DNA from: Chloroflexota bacterium
Lineage (GTDB): Bacteria; Chloroflexota; Dormibacteria; Aeolococcales; Aeolococcaceae
Assembly (NCBI GenBank): GCA_005880985.1
Contig: VBIQ01000005.1
Span: 62,001 to 126,000, forward strand
Direction of reading: 5' to 3'
DNA length: 64,000 bases
Position 1 is the stretch's first letter, and every line of letters starts with the position of its first letter. Shown piece by piece: positions 1 through 9,147 of this stretch. Both the position numbers and the translations under genes were made by a program. The notes under the pieces are model-generated. The model was not told the origin of the DNA. It saw only the letters and a list, made by a program, of their open reading frames with translations, and ran no database searches.

Positions 1-135
1 ACTCGCTGATCCCGGAGCGGCCGCGGCTCCGCCCAGCACCGGGCAAGGGTGCGAGGGCGGCGGGTTAAGCGGTGGTTTGGGGATGGCGCGCCTGCGGGCT
101 CCGGGGACGCATGACGATCGGCCTGGAGCTCCGCG
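1..135. other. Left-edge stretch without a supported gene
   Basis: No gene can be supported here. On the plus strand one frame is open from the window edge to a TAA at 66-68, so these bases could be the C-terminal tail of a gene entering from the left, but 21 codons rich in Pro and Arg are not enough to say. A short GC hairpin (CGGAGC at 13-18, GCTCCG at 26-31) is visible and could be part of a terminator; it has no T-tract. Confidence 0.3.
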
Positions 136-1299
136 CTACTCGATGGCGAAGGGGGCGAGGAGGTGGCGCGCGATGAGCATGCGCTGCACCTCGCTGGTAC
201 CCTCGCCGATCTCGTTGACCTTGACGTCGCGGTAGTAGCGCGCCACGGGCGACTCCTCCATGAACCCGTAGCCGCCATGGATCTGGACGGCCTGGTTGGC
301 GCAGGCGGTGGCGACCTCCGAGGCGTGCAGCTTGGCCATCGACGCGTACACGCCGGCGCGGCCACCGGAGTCGATGGCGGCGGCGGCGCGCCAGGTCATC
401 AGTCGCGCCAGCTCGATCTGCGTCGCCATGTCGGCGAGCTTGAACTGGGTCGCCTGGAAGGCGGCGATCGCCTGGCCGAACTGCCTGCGCTGGGCGCTGT
501 AGCGCAGGGACGCGTCGAGGCAAGCCTGGGCCAGTCCGACCGACAGCGCCGCGATGGCGACACGTCCACCTTCGAGGATGGCCAGGAACTGCTTGAGGCC
601 GCCCCCCTCCTCGCCCACCAGATTGTGGAGTGGCACCCGGACGTCGTCGAGGATCAGCTCCCGGGTGTCCGACGCGTGCCAGCCCAGCTTGCGGTACTTG
701 GGCGCCTGGGTGTAACCGGGAGTGCCACGCTCGACCGCGATGCAGCTGATCTGCTTCTCACCGCTGACGTCGACACCGGTGACCGCGGTCAGGGTCACCC
801 CCGCGGAGATGTCGGTTCCGGCGTTGGTGATGAAGACCTTGCGCCCATTGATCACCCAGTGGTCGCGGTCACGGACGGCGCGCGTCTGGGTACCTCCTGC
901 GTCCGAGCCGGCCTCGGCTTCGGTGAGCCCGAAGGCCCACAGCCTCTCGCCGCGCAGCAGCGGGGGCAGCCAGCGCTGCTGCTGCTCGGCGGTGCCGAAT
1001 TCCACCAGTGGCGCGATCCCCAGGGACACCGCTGCCTCCAGGGTGATGGCGACGCTGGCGTCGGCACGGGCGATCTCCTCCAGCGCCAGGCAATAGGAGA
1101 CGAAATCGCCGCCCGCGCCTCCGACGCGCTCCGGGAAGGGAAGCGCGAACAGGCCCAGCCGAGCCATGCCGGCGACGATGTCGTAGGGAAACTCGCCGGT
1201 CTGATCGTAGTGCGCCGCCTTGGGAGCGATCTCGTTCTCGGCAAACTCGCGGCACAGCTCGCGGATGGCGCGCTGATCGCCGCTCAGCTCGAAGTCCAT
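136..1299 (-). CDS. Acyl-CoA dehydrogenase
   Basis: FAD-dependent acyl-CoA dehydrogenase of 387 aa, the usual length for the short/medium-chain family; it introduces the alpha-beta double bond of an acyl-CoA and passes electrons to ETF. The helical N-terminal domain starts at residue 1. The middle beta domain carries the flavin signature FGLTEAEAGSD near residue 123. The C-terminal domain has the conserved QIHGGYGFMEE and ends in the EGTSEVQR motif, whose first Glu (about residue 366) is at the catalytic-base position of SCAD-type enzymes. The ATG start lies 23 nt after the sucD stop, so it is probably the last gene of a sucC-sucD-acd operon. Substrate chain length or branching cannot be read from the sequence; the propionyl-CoA genes nearby fit a role in fatty or branched acyl-CoA breakdown. 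Confidence 0.93.
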   Translation of the reverse strand: MDFELSGDQRAIRELCREFAENEIAPKAAHYDQTGEFPYDIVAGMARLGLFALPFPERVGGAGGDFVSYCLALEEIARADASVAITLEAAVSLGIAPLVEFGTAEQQQRWLPPLLRGERLWAFGLTEAEAGSDAGGTQTRAVRDRDHWVINGRKVFITNAGTDISAGVTLTAVTGVDVSGEKQISCIAVERGTPGYTQAPKYRKLGWHASDTRELILDDVRVPLHNLVGEEGGGLKQFLAILEGGRVAIAALSVGLAQACLDASLRYSAQRRQFGQAIAAFQATQFKLADMATQIELARLMTWRAAAAIDSGGRAGVYASMAKLHASEVATACANQAVQIHGGYGFMEESPVARYYRDVKVNEIGEGTSEVQRMLIARHLLAPFAIE

Positions 1300-1322
1300 G
1301 TGACCTGGTGGGGACGCGGGCG

Positions 1323-2210
1323 CTAGCGCGCCGCGGTCGCCCCCATGCGTTCACCGGTCAGGCGCACCACGTCCTCGATGGTGTCGGCGATCGACGCCCC
1401 CGCGGCGGTGAGCGCGTCGACCTTGCTCTGAGCGCTGCCCTTGTTACCGCTGATGATCGCCCCCGCGTGCCCCATGCGCTTGCCCGGTGGCGCGGTGCGC
1501 CCCGAGATGAAGGCGACCACCGGCTTGTCGAAACCGCCGGCGAGCACCTGCTCGGCTGCATTCTCCTCGTCGGAGCCGCCAATCTCGCCGACCATCACCA
1601 CCGCGGCGGTGGCGGGATCGCCGGCGAACAGACGCAGCACCTCGGTGAAGGACAGCCCCAGCACCGGGTCGCCGCCGATGCCCACCGCGGTGGTCTGCCC
1701 GAAGCCCGCCTGGCTGAGTCCCTGGATCACCTCGTAGGTGAGGGTGCCGCTGCGGGCGACGATGCCGACGCGCCCCGGACGGGCGACATGGTTGGGGATG
1801 AAGCCGATCTTGCACTCGCCGGCGGTGAGCACCCCGGGGCAGTTGGGGCCGATCAGCCTGGTCGGCGTCGTCTCCACGAAGGCGCGAGCGCGAACCATGT
1901 CGTGAACCGGGATGCCCTCGGTGACGCACACCGCCAGCGCGATGCCGGCGGCAGCCGTCTCCATGATCGCGTCGGCAGCGAACGGCGGCGGCACGATGAT
2001 GAAGGCGGCGTCGGCGCCGGTCTCGCTCACCGCCTCCGCGACGGTGTCGAAAACGGGCGCGTCGAGATGGGTGGTTCCCCCCTTGCCGGGCACCACCCCG
2101 GCGACCACGCGGGTGCCGTAGGCGATCATCTGCTCGGTGTGGAAGCTCCCCTCCCGGCCGGTGATGCCCTGCACCACCACTCGCGTCGCCTTGTCAACCA
2201 GGATGGACAC
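1323..2210 (-). CDS. sucD: Succinyl-CoA synthetase subunit alpha
   Basis: CoA- and phosphohistidine-carrying subunit of succinate-CoA ligase (295 aa, typical). It interconverts succinyl-CoA and succinate with substrate-level ATP/GTP formation in the TCA cycle. The N-terminal CoA-binding fold begins at [14 protein letters not shown]. The ligase domain carries GPNCPG and the GHAGAI motif whose His (about residue 248) is the phosphorylated residue. The GTG start lies 2 nt after the sucC stop, so the two subunits are translationally linked in the standard sucC-sucD order. The transcript probably continues into the acyl-CoA dehydrogenase. Nothing looks truncated or odd. Confidence 0.96.
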   Translation of the reverse strand: MSILVDKATRVVVQGITGREGSFHTEQMIAYGTRVVAGVVPGKGGTTHLDAPVFDTVAEAVSETGADAAFIIVPPPFAADAIMETAAAGIALAVCVTEGIPVHDMVRARAFVETTPTRLIGPNCPGVLTAGECKIGFIPNHVARPGRVGIVARSGTLTYEVIQGLSQAGFGQTTAVGIGGDPVLGLSFTEVLRLFAGDPATAAVVMVGEIGGSDEENAAEQVLAGGFDKPVVAFISGRTAPPGKRMGHAGAIISGNKGSAQSKVDALTAAGASIADTIEDVVRLTGERMGATAAR

Positions 2211-2212
2211 GA

Positions 2213-3421
2213 CTAGCCACGCCCACCGGCGTCGCGGGTGAGCTCGACAATCTTCCGGGCGGCCTCGACGGCGCTGACCGCGGGAACGATGCCCGCCTCC
2301 TCCAGCAGCCGCCGTCCCTCCTCCTCGCGCGTCCCCGTCATCCGCACCACCAGCGGCTTATCGATGTGCAGCTCGTCGCGAGCCTGGATGATGCCGCGGG
2401 CCACCTCGTCACCACGGGTGATGCCGCCGAAGATGTTGATGAAGACGCCGCGCACCTTGGGATCGCTGAGCACCATGTCGAGGGCGTTGCGCACCACATC
2501 CGCCCGAGCCCCGCCGCCGATGTCGAGGAAGTCGGCAGGGTCGCCGCCCTGCTGCTTCACCAGGTCAAGGGTGTTCATCACCAGGCCGGCGCCGTTGCCG
2601 ATGCAGCCGATGTGGCCGTCGAGGTGGACATAGGTGAGTCCACGCCGCCGGGCCTCGACCTCGAAGGGATCGTCGCCGCTGCGACCGTCGTCACCAACCG
2701 CGTCACGGGCCAGCTCCTCGGCGAGGTCGCGGTGACGCCACTCGGCGTTCTCGTCCACCTCGAGCTTGCCGTCGGCCGCGACCAGATCTCCTGCCGCGGT
2801 GAGCACCAGCGGGTTGATCTCGCAGGTCATCGCGTCGAGCTCGATGGCGGTTCGATAGAGCTGCTGCGTGAGCGACACCAGCGATCCCACCACCCGAGCG
2901 GTGCCGTCGGGTGGCGCCGTCGCCTGGCGGAGCGCGGCAAAGGCGAGCTCACGAATCTCAAATGCCTGGGGGCCGCGGAAGGGATCGGGCCACAGCTTGG
3001 CGATCCTCTCCGGCTGCGTCTCGGCGACCTGCTCGATGTCCATGCCGCCGGCGGCGGAGAAGATGACCACCAGCCGGCGACGATCGCGGTCGAGGGTGAT
3101 GCCCAGGTAGAGCTCGTTGGCGATCTCCAGACCCGTCTCGCACCAGACGCTGCGCACCGGATAGCCGCGGATGTCCATGGCGAGGATGCGCTCGGCTTCG
3201 CGGCGCGCCTGGTCCGGCGACTCGACGACCGCGATGCCGCCCGCCTTGCCGCGACCACCGATGGGCACCTGCGCCTTGACGGCGATGCGCGTGCCGGCAT
3301 GCCGTTGAAGCTCCCGCGCCGCCGCCTCGGCCTCCGCCGCACTCCGGGCCAGCCGCCCCGCCGGGATGGCGATGCCACGCCGCGCGAACTGCTGCTTGGC
3401 CTGGTACTCGAGGAGCTTCAC
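2213..3421 (-). CDS. sucC: Succinyl-CoA synthetase subunit beta
   Basis: ATP-grasp nucleotide-binding subunit of succinate-CoA ligase, 402 aa, close to the family length of about 390. The N-terminus [16 protein letters not shown] is the standard SucC opening. The GGRGKAGGI segment near residue 55 belongs to the ATP-grasp fold. The C-terminal ligase half contains [20 protein letters not shown] and the [13 protein letters not shown] loop. The start is a GTG with a TACACT -10 box only 8 nt upstream and no Shine-Dalgarno sequence, which suggests leaderless initiation at this codon. It is the first gene of the sucCD-acd run. It would consume the succinyl-CoA made by the mutase encoded about 9 kb away. 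Confidence 0.96.
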   Translation of the reverse strand: MKLLEYQAKQQFARRGIAIPAGRLARSAAEAEAAARELQRHAGTRIAVKAQVPIGGRGKAGGIAVVESPDQARREAERILAMDIRGYPVRSVWCETGLEIANELYLGITLDRDRRRLVVIFSAAGGMDIEQVAETQPERIAKLWPDPFRGPQAFEIRELAFAALRQATAPPDGTARVVGSLVSLTQQLYRTAIELDAMTCEINPLVLTAAGDLVAADGKLEVDENAEWRHRDLAEELARDAVGDDGRSGDDPFEVEARRRGLTYVHLDGHIGCIGNGAGLVMNTLDLVKQQGGDPADFLDIGGGARADVVRNALDMVLSDPKVRGVFINIFGGITRGDEVARGIIQARDELHIDKPLVVRMTGTREEEGRRLLEEAGIVPAVSAVEAARKIVELTRDAGGRG

Positions 3422-3429
3422 GGCCGCGG

Positions 3430-3435
3430 AGTGTA
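3430..3435 (-). promoter_or_regulatory. -10 box of the sucCD operon (leaderless type)
   Basis: On the minus strand the hexamer reads TACACT and is followed by 8 nt and then the GTG of sucC. A transcript starting about 7 nt after the box would begin at or next to the start codon. No convincing -35 box is visible. Confidence 0.5.
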
Positions 3436-3523
3436 CGCGACACGCGCCGGCTGCCTCCGGGCATCATCGGGCGATGTCGGTGCGCCTTGCCATGCGCTAG
3501 CCGCCGGCGAGGCGCCGTAGGCG

Positions 3524-4744
3524 TCAGCCGACGAAGCTGCCCTGCACGTAGTAGGTGAGCAGCTTGGCCATCAGCAGAGGGAAGAGCAGCAGCAGACCCA
3601 GATGCAGTCGGGGATGTCGCCGGCCCACCATGGCCAGCACCGCGAAGGCGGGGAAGACCACCAGCGCGAAGCGGTCGGCGCTCTGCATCGGATGCCCGCC
3701 ACCGTTCTCGCGGAAGAGCATCGGCAGCATTGCGGTCACGGTGTAGGCGAGATAGGACAGAGGAAGACGGCGCCACATCGCCACCGCCGCGGCAGCGAGA
3801 AGGAGCAGCGCGATCGGGTTGAGGATCTCGCCCGAGTATCCCTGGCGAAGGGCGATGTCGAGCGAGTCGAGCAGCGGCCGCCAGGGCCAGACGTAATGGC
3901 CGCCCCAGTATCCTTCCGCGGCGAGCGGCGACGCTCCCACCACCCGCGTCGCGTACAGGTAGAAGCCGACCAGTGCCAGCGGCGGAAGCAGCAGCGCGAG
4001 GTGCGCGCGGCGCAGCGGCTGCTCACCGGCGCGGTGGCGTGCCGCCAGGTCGCGCGCGACCTCGACGGCAAGCGGGGCGAGGAGCAGGATGCCCTGGGGA
4101 CGCGACAGTGTCACCAGCGCGCCCACCGCACCCGCAGTCACGAACCGACCCCGTCGTGCTGCGAGGAAGGTGCCGGCGGCGAGCAGCAGGAACAGTGACT
4201 CGCTGTACGGCGCGAAGAAGAAGAAGGCGGTCGGCGCCAGCGCCGTGTAGAGCACGGTGCGCCTGGCGGTGACCTCGTCGACATCGGCGGCGACGAGGCG
4301 GTGCACCACCGCCAGCGCCGCCACCAGCAGCCCGGTGTTGAGCAGCAGGCCGGCGAGCGCGTATGCCCCGCCGAGGACGACCCCGCCCGCGTGCATCAGC
4401 AGCGGATACAGCGGAAAGAAGCCCACGGCGGCGGCGCCGTGGCGGTACCCGTCGACAGCGATGTGCTGGTAGATGAGGGCGTCGAAGCGCTGCCACGGCG
4501 CGACCAACGGCCACAACGGCGAGCCCGGCGACACCACCAGGGACCGATCGGCGTCGGGCGGAAGGCCGTGACCACGCGCGGCGAGCCAGGCCACCACCCC
4601 GAGGGCGACGCGCAGGCCGACCACGAGCAGCACCGCCTGGCGCAGCTCCGGAGCATGCCACGCGCGTCTGAGCGCGCTGCGCACGGCACCCGCGCGGCCC
4701 TGGTCCGAGTGCGGCAGCGGCCGCCGGTCGACGAGGGCCTCCAC
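3524..4744 (-). CDS. Polytopic mannosyltransferase-like protein (PIG-V type)
   Basis: Integral membrane protein of about 406 aa with roughly ten hydrophobic segments. It resembles bacterial relatives of GPI mannosyltransferase PIG-V, which use polyprenyl-phosphate sugars on the outer face of the membrane. Supporting features are the stretch FDALIYQHIAVDGY, the segment FFPLYPLL in the first loop region, and the very typical ALAPTAFFFFAPYSESLFLL helix followed by SRPQG. A TTG at 4771 would add 9 residues. I prefer GTG 4744 because TATGTT at 4751-4756 sits exactly 6 nt before it. The gene stands alone, divergent from npdG. Acceptor and sugar are unknown. It is one of five polytopic glycosyltransferase-like proteins in the window, but of a different family from the GT87-like four. 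Confidence 0.75.
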   Translation of the reverse strand: MEALVDRRPLPHSDQGRAGAVRSALRRAWHAPELRQAVLLVVGLRVALGVVAWLAARGHGLPPDADRSLVVSPGSPLWPLVAPWQRFDALIYQHIAVDGYRHGAAAVGFFPLYPLLMHAGGVVLGGAYALAGLLLNTGLLVAALAVVHRLVAADVDEVTARRTVLYTALAPTAFFFFAPYSESLFLLLAAGTFLAARRGRFVTAGAVGALVTLSRPQGILLLAPLAVEVARDLAARHRAGEQPLRRAHLALLLPPLALVGFYLYATRVVGASPLAAEGYWGGHYVWPWRPLLDSLDIALRQGYSGEILNPIALLLLAAAAVAMWRRLPLSYLAYTVTAMLPMLFRENGGGHPMQSADRFALVVFPAFAVLAMVGRRHPRLHLGLLLLFPLLMAKLLTYYVQGSFVG

Positions 4745-4750
4745 GGTCGG

Positions 4751-4756
4751 AACATA
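4751..4756 (-). promoter_or_regulatory. -10 box of the PIG-V-like gene
   Basis: TATGTT on the minus strand, 6 nt before GTG 4744. It lies inside the reading frame that would be used if the upstream TTG 4771 were the start, which argues for the GTG and for a leaderless mRNA. Confidence 0.45.
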
Positions 4757-4875
4757 GACCGGCCCGAGCAATGGGCCGGCAGGCGTGGCGGCCGTGTTAC
4801 CGCATCATCACCCTGCCGGGCCAGGCGAACCGGTGGGGTAGGCCCGGGTCCACCGGCGCCCGGCGGACCGAGGGC

Positions 4876-4881
4876 TACAGT
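4876..4881 (+). promoter_or_regulatory. -10 box of npdG
   Basis: TACAGT, 8 nt before the GTG of npdG, with no Shine-Dalgarno sequence in between; leaderless arrangement. It lies back to back with the box at 4751-4756 across a divergent intergenic region. Confidence 0.5.
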
Positions 4882-4889
4882 GCGCCACC

Positions 4890-5567
4890 GTGACCGAGCC
4901 GATCGCGCTTCTCGGAGGGACCGGCCGCTCGGGACCGGGTCTGGCGTTGCGCTTCTCGCTGGCCGGCGTCCCGGTGGTGATCGGTTCGCGGGAGCGGGCC
5001 AAGGGCGCGGCGGCCGCGGCCGAGGTCAGTGCCAGGGTCGGCGCTGCCGGCGGGGGCGCAGCGGTCACCGGCATGGACAACGCCGTTGCCGCCGCCGCCG
5101 CCGGCACGGTGCTGATCACCATCCCCTATGAGGGCCAGGCGGCGCTGCTCGGCGAGCTTGCCGCGACCCTCGCGGGCAAGCTGGTGGTGAGCACCGTGGT
5201 CCCGGTGCAGGTCGATCGCACCCTGGGGCCGAGCCACATCGACGTCCCCGAGGGCTCGGCGGCAGAACAGGCGGCGGCGCTGCTCCCTGGCGCGCGGGTG
5301 GTCGCGGCCTTCCATTCGCCGAGCAGCGCCATCCTCGGCCGGTCGGGCCGCCCCGTCGATTCCGACGTCCTGGTCACCGGCGACGACGCCGAGGCGAAGA
5401 GCCGGGTGATCGAGCTCGCCGAAAGGCTCCCCGGAGTCCGGGGGATCGACGCCGGGCCACTCCGATACGCGCGCTATTCGGAGCAGCTGACCGTGCTGCT
5501 CCTCTCCATCAACCGCATCCACAAGGCCCACGCCGGGGTCCGCATCACCGAGATCCCGGCGCGCTGA
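4890..5567 (+). CDS. npdG: NADPH-dependent F420 reductase family protein
   Basis: Rossmann-fold oxidoreductase of 225 aa matching the F420H2:NADP+ oxidoreductase (NpdG/Fno) family, which exchanges hydride between NADPH and the deazaflavin cofactor F420 in the cytosol. Visible features are the N-terminal nucleotide motif LLGGTGRSGPGLA (residues 6-18), the following GSRERAK that would contact the NADP phosphate, the ITIPYEG segment near residue 76, and the AAFHSPSSAIL stretch near residue 140. The length agrees with the 210-230 aa family. It is a single gene with its own promoter. If the assignment is right the organism makes or uses F420; no F420 biosynthesis gene is in the window. A related NADP-binding reductase with another partner cannot be excluded. 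Confidence 0.82.
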   Translation: MTEPIALLGGTGRSGPGLALRFSLAGVPVVIGSRERAKGAAAAAEVSARVGAAGGGAAVTGMDNAVAAAAAGTVLITIPYEGQAALLGELAATLAGKLVVSTVVPVQVDRTLGPSHIDVPEGSAAEQAAALLPGARVVAAFHSPSSAILGRSGRPVDSDVLVTGDDAEAKSRVIELAERLPGVRGIDAGPLRYARYSEQLTVLLLSINRIHKAHAGVRITEIPAR

Positions 5568-5664
5568 CCCATCTCGTCCGGCGTGGGTGCCTGCAAGGAA
5601 GACGGCGGCGGAGCGTCTTCTCCCACAGGGAGGGTCGATCGCCACCGCCTCGCGAGGTTGCCGC

Positions 5665-7422
5665 TTGCCGTACCGCACCGTCCGCCATCTCGCCGCGGCC
5701 GGTTGCGCCGCCATCCTCGGCCTCGCGGTTGCGGGCGCGTCGCGCGGGGCCGCCGCCGGCCCCAGCGTGCTGCGGGTGGGCAGCTACCACGGCATCGCGG
5801 GGACGTACGCATCGGTCCAGGTCGCGGTCGATGCCGCTCAGCCCGGCGACTGGGTGCTGGTCGGACCGGGCGACTACCACGAGTCGGGGGCCAACGACAC
5901 CAGCGTGCCCAAGAAGGTTGCCGGCGTGCTGATCACCACCGCGGGCGTTCATCTGCGCGGCATGGACCGCAACGGCGCCATCGTCGACGGAACCAAGCCC
6001 GGCGCCGCGGGCCCATGTGATCCCGCCGCGGGCCTTCAGCAGTTCGGTCCCAACGGCAGCGACGGCACGCCGACGGGGCGCAACGGGGTCGAGGTCTACA
6101 AGGCCGACGGCGTCTCGGTCGAGAACCTGACGATCTGCAACTTCCAGTCCAGCGACGGCGGCAACAACGGCAATCAGCTGTGGTTCAACGGCGGCGACAG
6201 CAGCGGAAAGATCGGGATGGGCCCCTTCGCCATCTCCTACATCACCGCGAGCGACAGCTACTACAAGGACTCCGCTCACGGCCAGGGCGCCTACGGCATC
6301 TTCACCAGCAACGAGCGCGGCCCAGGCGTCATCGCCCATACCTACGCGAGCAACATGGGCGACAGCTCCTACTACGTCGGCGCCTGCCCGGACTGCAACG
6401 TCGATCTCACCGATGCCCACGCGGTGAATAGCGCGCTCGGGTTCTCGGGGACCAACGCCGGAGGCCACCTCCTGATCGAGAACAGCGAGTGGAACGACAA
6501 CAAAGTCGGCATCCTTCCCAACTCGCTCAACAACGACGACGCCCCCTCGCCCCAGGACGGCGCCTGCCCCAACGGCGGCACCGGTCCCACCGGGACGCCG
6601 TCCTGCACGGTGATCCGCAACAACTACGTCCACGACAACAACAACGCCAACACCCCGCAGCTGGGCATCGCCGGAGCGGCGCCGGTGGGTGCGGGAATCG
6701 AGATCTCCGGCGGTCACAACGACACCGTGGTCGACAACAGGATCATCAACCAGGGTGGCTGGGGCATCGTCATCAACGACTTCCCCGACACCGGCACGCC
6801 GCCGCCGGTGGCCAACTGCAACGGCGGATTCAACACTCCGGCCGCCTGCGACTTCGTCGCCTACGGCACCGAGGTGGCCCACAACACCCTGGGCAACAAC
6901 GGCGGCTTCGGCAACCCGGGAAACGGCGATCTCGCCGTCGCCACCGCCCCAAGCGGAGCGAATCCCGGCAACTGCTTCCACCACAACCGGGACAGCTCGG
7001 GCACGCTGAGCAGCGATCCGCCCGCCATCGAGACGCTGATGGGCACCTGCGGCCAGCCCAACAGCGGCTACTCGGGACCCACCACCGCCGGGCTGTTCTG
7101 CGCCACCGGCGGGATCATCGCCATCGGCCCGGTCACCCCGCAGTGCGCCCTGAGCAACCCGCCGCTCAACTATCCGACCCCAACCCACCCGACGACCGCG
7201 CCCATCCCGCACGACCTGGCCACCATGCCCGACCCCTGTACCGGCGTCCCCGCCAACCCGTGGTGTCCGACGGCGGCGGTCGCGGCGGCCACGGCGACCG
7301 CCCCGACCGCGCTGGCCAACACCGCAATGACACCGGTCGCACCCGGCGTGCCCGCCGTGGCAGCGGTCGTCGGACTTGTGCTGACGGCGGCGTGGCGCCG
7401 CCGCGAGAGCCGGTCCGGCTAA
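5665..7422 (+). CDS. Secreted right-handed parallel beta-helix protein
   Basis: Exported protein of about 585 aa. Residues 1-30 form a signal peptide (basic start, then AAAGCAAILGLAVAGAS). The body has Asn/Gly-rich repeats such as NGVEVYKADGVSVENLTICN and NNYVHDNNNANTP, spaced like the turns of a right-handed parallel beta-helix (pectate-lyase/NosD-like PbH1). Before the end there is a Pro/Thr/Ala-rich linker and a hydrophobic segment (VPAVAAVVGLVLTAAW) followed by RRRESR, so the protein is probably membrane anchored at its C-terminus. I chose TTG 5665 because GAGG lies 7 nt upstream and the signal peptide then has normal length; GTG 5587 is an in-frame alternative adding 26 residues. Enzymatic activity cannot be inferred. 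The stop shares a CTAA with the convergent gene. Confidence 0.72.
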   Translation: MPYRTVRHLAAAGCAAILGLAVAGASRGAAAGPSVLRVGSYHGIAGTYASVQVAVDAAQPGDWVLVGPGDYHESGANDTSVPKKVAGVLITTAGVHLRGMDRNGAIVDGTKPGAAGPCDPAAGLQQFGPNGSDGTPTGRNGVEVYKADGVSVENLTICNFQSSDGGNNGNQLWFNGGDSSGKIGMGPFAISYITASDSYYKDSAHGQGAYGIFTSNERGPGVIAHTYASNMGDSSYYVGACPDCNVDLTDAHAVNSALGFSGTNAGGHLLIENSEWNDNKVGILPNSLNNDDAPSPQDGACPNGGTGPTGTPSCTVIRNNYVHDNNNANTPQLGIAGAAPVGAGIEISGGHNDTVVDNRIINQGGWGIVINDFPDTGTPPPVANCNGGFNTPAACDFVAYGTEVAHNTLGNNGGFGNPGNGDLAVATAPSGANPGNCFHHNRDSSGTLSSDPPAIETLMGTCGQPNSGYSGPTTAGLFCATGGIIAIGPVTPQCALSNPPLNYPTPTHPTTAPIPHDLATMPDPCTGVPANPWCPTAAVAAATATAPTALANTAMTPVAPGVPAVAAVVGLVLTAAWRRRESRSG

Positions 7423-7883
7423 CCGCGCGACCGGCCAGCCGCGACGAGCTCACCCAGCCGCCGCAGGGTCGACCGAGCCGACCGCCGCTGGGGACCTCCG
7501 AGGAGGAGCTCGTCGAGGAGCCGGCCCGTCCGGCCGCCGACGGGGAATCCGCTCTCCGCCTCGCTCACCAGGGTGACCTCGGTTCCGCCGCCGGCGGCGG
7601 GCTCGAGGCTCATCGAGGTGCGTACCGCGGGGCCGGGCCCCTCGGCGACGGTGGCCAGCACGTGAGGCGGGCTCAATTCGACGACCTCGGCGCGCAGCTC
7701 GCGCTCGACGCCGCGAGCGCGGATCGTCGAGGTGACCACCGAGCCGACCAGGGGGGGATCCGGACGGCAGGTGCGCTTGATCACCCCCCGGGCCGGATCG
7801 GGGCGGAGGAGGAGCTCCAGACAGGCCCGCCAAGCCTCCTCGGGAGAGGCGGCGAGATGGACCCGGCGGACCACGCGACGCAT
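7419..7883 (-). CDS. SRPBCC-family protein
   Basis: Protein of 154 aa that looks like a START/Bet v1-like (SRPBCC) ligand-binding fold. The N-terminus MRRVVRRVHLAASPEEAWRA is the usual first strand and helix, followed by an alternating strand region (VTSTIRARGVERELRAEVVEL) and TEVTLVSEAESGFPVGG near the end. Such proteins bind hydrophobic ligands or act as small cyclases or hydrolases; nothing shows which. ATG 7883 is the chosen start. It is divergent from the acyltransferase gene and converges on the beta-helix gene, where the two stop codons overlap in CTAA. The assignment rests on pattern, not on a catalytic motif. Confidence 0.62.
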   Translation of the reverse strand: MRRVVRRVHLAASPEEAWRACLELLLRPDPARGVIKRTCRPDPPLVGSVVTSTIRARGVERELRAEVVELSPPHVLATVAEGPGPAVRTSMSLEPAAGGGTEVTLVSEAESGFPVGGRTGRLLDELLLGGPQRRSARSTLRRLGELVAAGRSRG

Positions 7884-7953
7884 CGGGGAACAGGGTGCCA
7901 GGGCAGCCTACGTGATAGCCTCGACATCACCTTTCATTCTCTTGAGGTATCGC

Positions 7954-9132
7954 TTGGCGGTCAGCGCACCCCGCCGTCCCGCGGCACGGCCCTCCACCGC
8001 CCCGAGCGCCGCCAGGCGCCCGGGTAGTCCGGCAACCCCAGCCAGGCTTCCCGGCGCCGATGCCCTGCGGGCGGTGGCGATGCTGGCGGTCATCGTGGTC
8101 CACGTCTCCGCCTGGCCGCGCGCCGACGGTGGGGCCGACGAGCAGGTGTGGGACAGCCTGTCGCTGCTGGCGCGCTTCTGCGTCCCCGCCTTCGTCGTCC
8201 TCAGCGGTCTGCTGGTCGGCTACCGCCCCGGTGGGGACGCGCCGGGGTTGACCTGGCTGGTGCGAAGGGGGCGCCGCACCCTGATCCCGTGGCTCGCCTG
8301 GGCCCCGGTCTTTCTGGTGGCCGGGATCTTCATGCTTGGGACCATCAACCGGAACGCACCGGCCGTCGCCAACTGGGTGGGCGGCGGTGCTGGACACCTC
8401 TACTACCTGCTGCTCATCCCGCAGCTGTACCTGGTGTCGCTCCTCTGGCCGCAAGGCGCGCGGGCGGCCGTGGTCGCGGCCGTGGCGGCGCTGGCGCTCC
8501 AGACCGCGCTTGGCATCGACCGCCTCTACGGCCCGGTCGGCGGGAGCGCCACCCGCACCCTGATCCTCTGGCACGGGTACGAGCTCTTCCCGTTCTGGAT
8601 CGGGTACTTCGCCGTCGGCGTCGCCGTCGGGCGGATGCTCGCCCGTGGCCGCCTCCGGCTTCCGGCGACCCCGTTCCTGCTCGCGCTGCCGCTGACCGCG
8701 GCGGCGCTGCTCGTCGTCAACGTCTCCACCTCGCGCGGCCAGTTCGCGGAGGGCACCGGCGCCTTCCTGCGGCCCTTGCTCCCCCCGCTCGCCCTGGCGG
8801 TCAGCGGCGCTGTCTTCTGGGGCGCACCGGCGTTGCTGCGCCGCAGCCGTCGGCTGGCCCGCGCGGTCGGCGTTCTCAGCCGATATTCGCTCGGCATCTA
8901 CATCGTCCACCCGCTCGTGCTCGCGTGGATCGGGCCCCGGCTCACGGTGCTGACCGACCGTCGCCTCCCGGTCTCGATGGCCGGCGTCGCCATCGACGCC
9001 GCCGTCGCTCTCGCCGGGGGGCTGCTGCTGACCCGCCTGCTGACGGCGACGCCGCTGGCGCCGCTGGTCGGCGACACGCGCCGTCCCCTGCGACGCGCGC
9101 GCGAGCCCGCGCGCTGGGCTAAGGCTGCCTGA
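7954..9132 (+). CDS. Membrane acyltransferase (acyltransferase 3 family)
   Basis: Polytopic membrane protein with about ten hydrophobic helices, of the acyltransferase-3 family that O-acylates glycans, lipids or peptidoglycan components. The family signature is the first helix DALRAVAMLAVIVVHVSAW, whose His is the conserved catalytic candidate. It is followed by a helix at LLARFCVPAFVVLSGLLVGY and the basic loop RRGRRTLIPWLAWAPVFLVAG. The last helices contain SLGIYIVHPLVLAW, also typical. I place the start at TTG 7954 (GAGG 6 nt upstream); GTG 7912 in the same frame is an alternative and adds 14 residues. It probably modifies a surface polymer; the substrate is unknown. It is a single gene, convergent with the carboxylase gene. 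Confidence 0.8.
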   Translation: MAVSAPRRPAARPSTAPSAARRPGSPATPARLPGADALRAVAMLAVIVVHVSAWPRADGGADEQVWDSLSLLARFCVPAFVVLSGLLVGYRPGGDAPGLTWLVRRGRRTLIPWLAWAPVFLVAGIFMLGTINRNAPAVANWVGGGAGHLYYLLLIPQLYLVSLLWPQGARAAVVAAVAALALQTALGIDRLYGPVGGSATRTLILWHGYELFPFWIGYFAVGVAVGRMLARGRLRLPATPFLLALPLTAAALLVVNVSTSRGQFAEGTGAFLRPLLPPLALAVSGAVFWGAPALLRRSRRLARAVGVLSRYSLGIYIVHPLVLAWIGPRLTVLTDRRLPVSMAGVAIDAAVALAGGLLLTRLLTATPLAPLVGDTRRPLRRAREPARWAKAA

Positions 9133-9147
9133 GGCCGACCGACGAGC

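Noticed and set aside
13-31. GC hairpin at the left edge as a firm terminator
   Set aside because: Six base pairs without a T-tract are not enough, and the flanking gene on the left is not visible.
163-1326. Long plus-strand frames opposite the acyl-CoA dehydrogenase and most other genes
   Set aside because: They mirror real genes; their His/Arg/Pro/Ala-rich translations and lack of motifs show they are antisense artefacts of high GC content.
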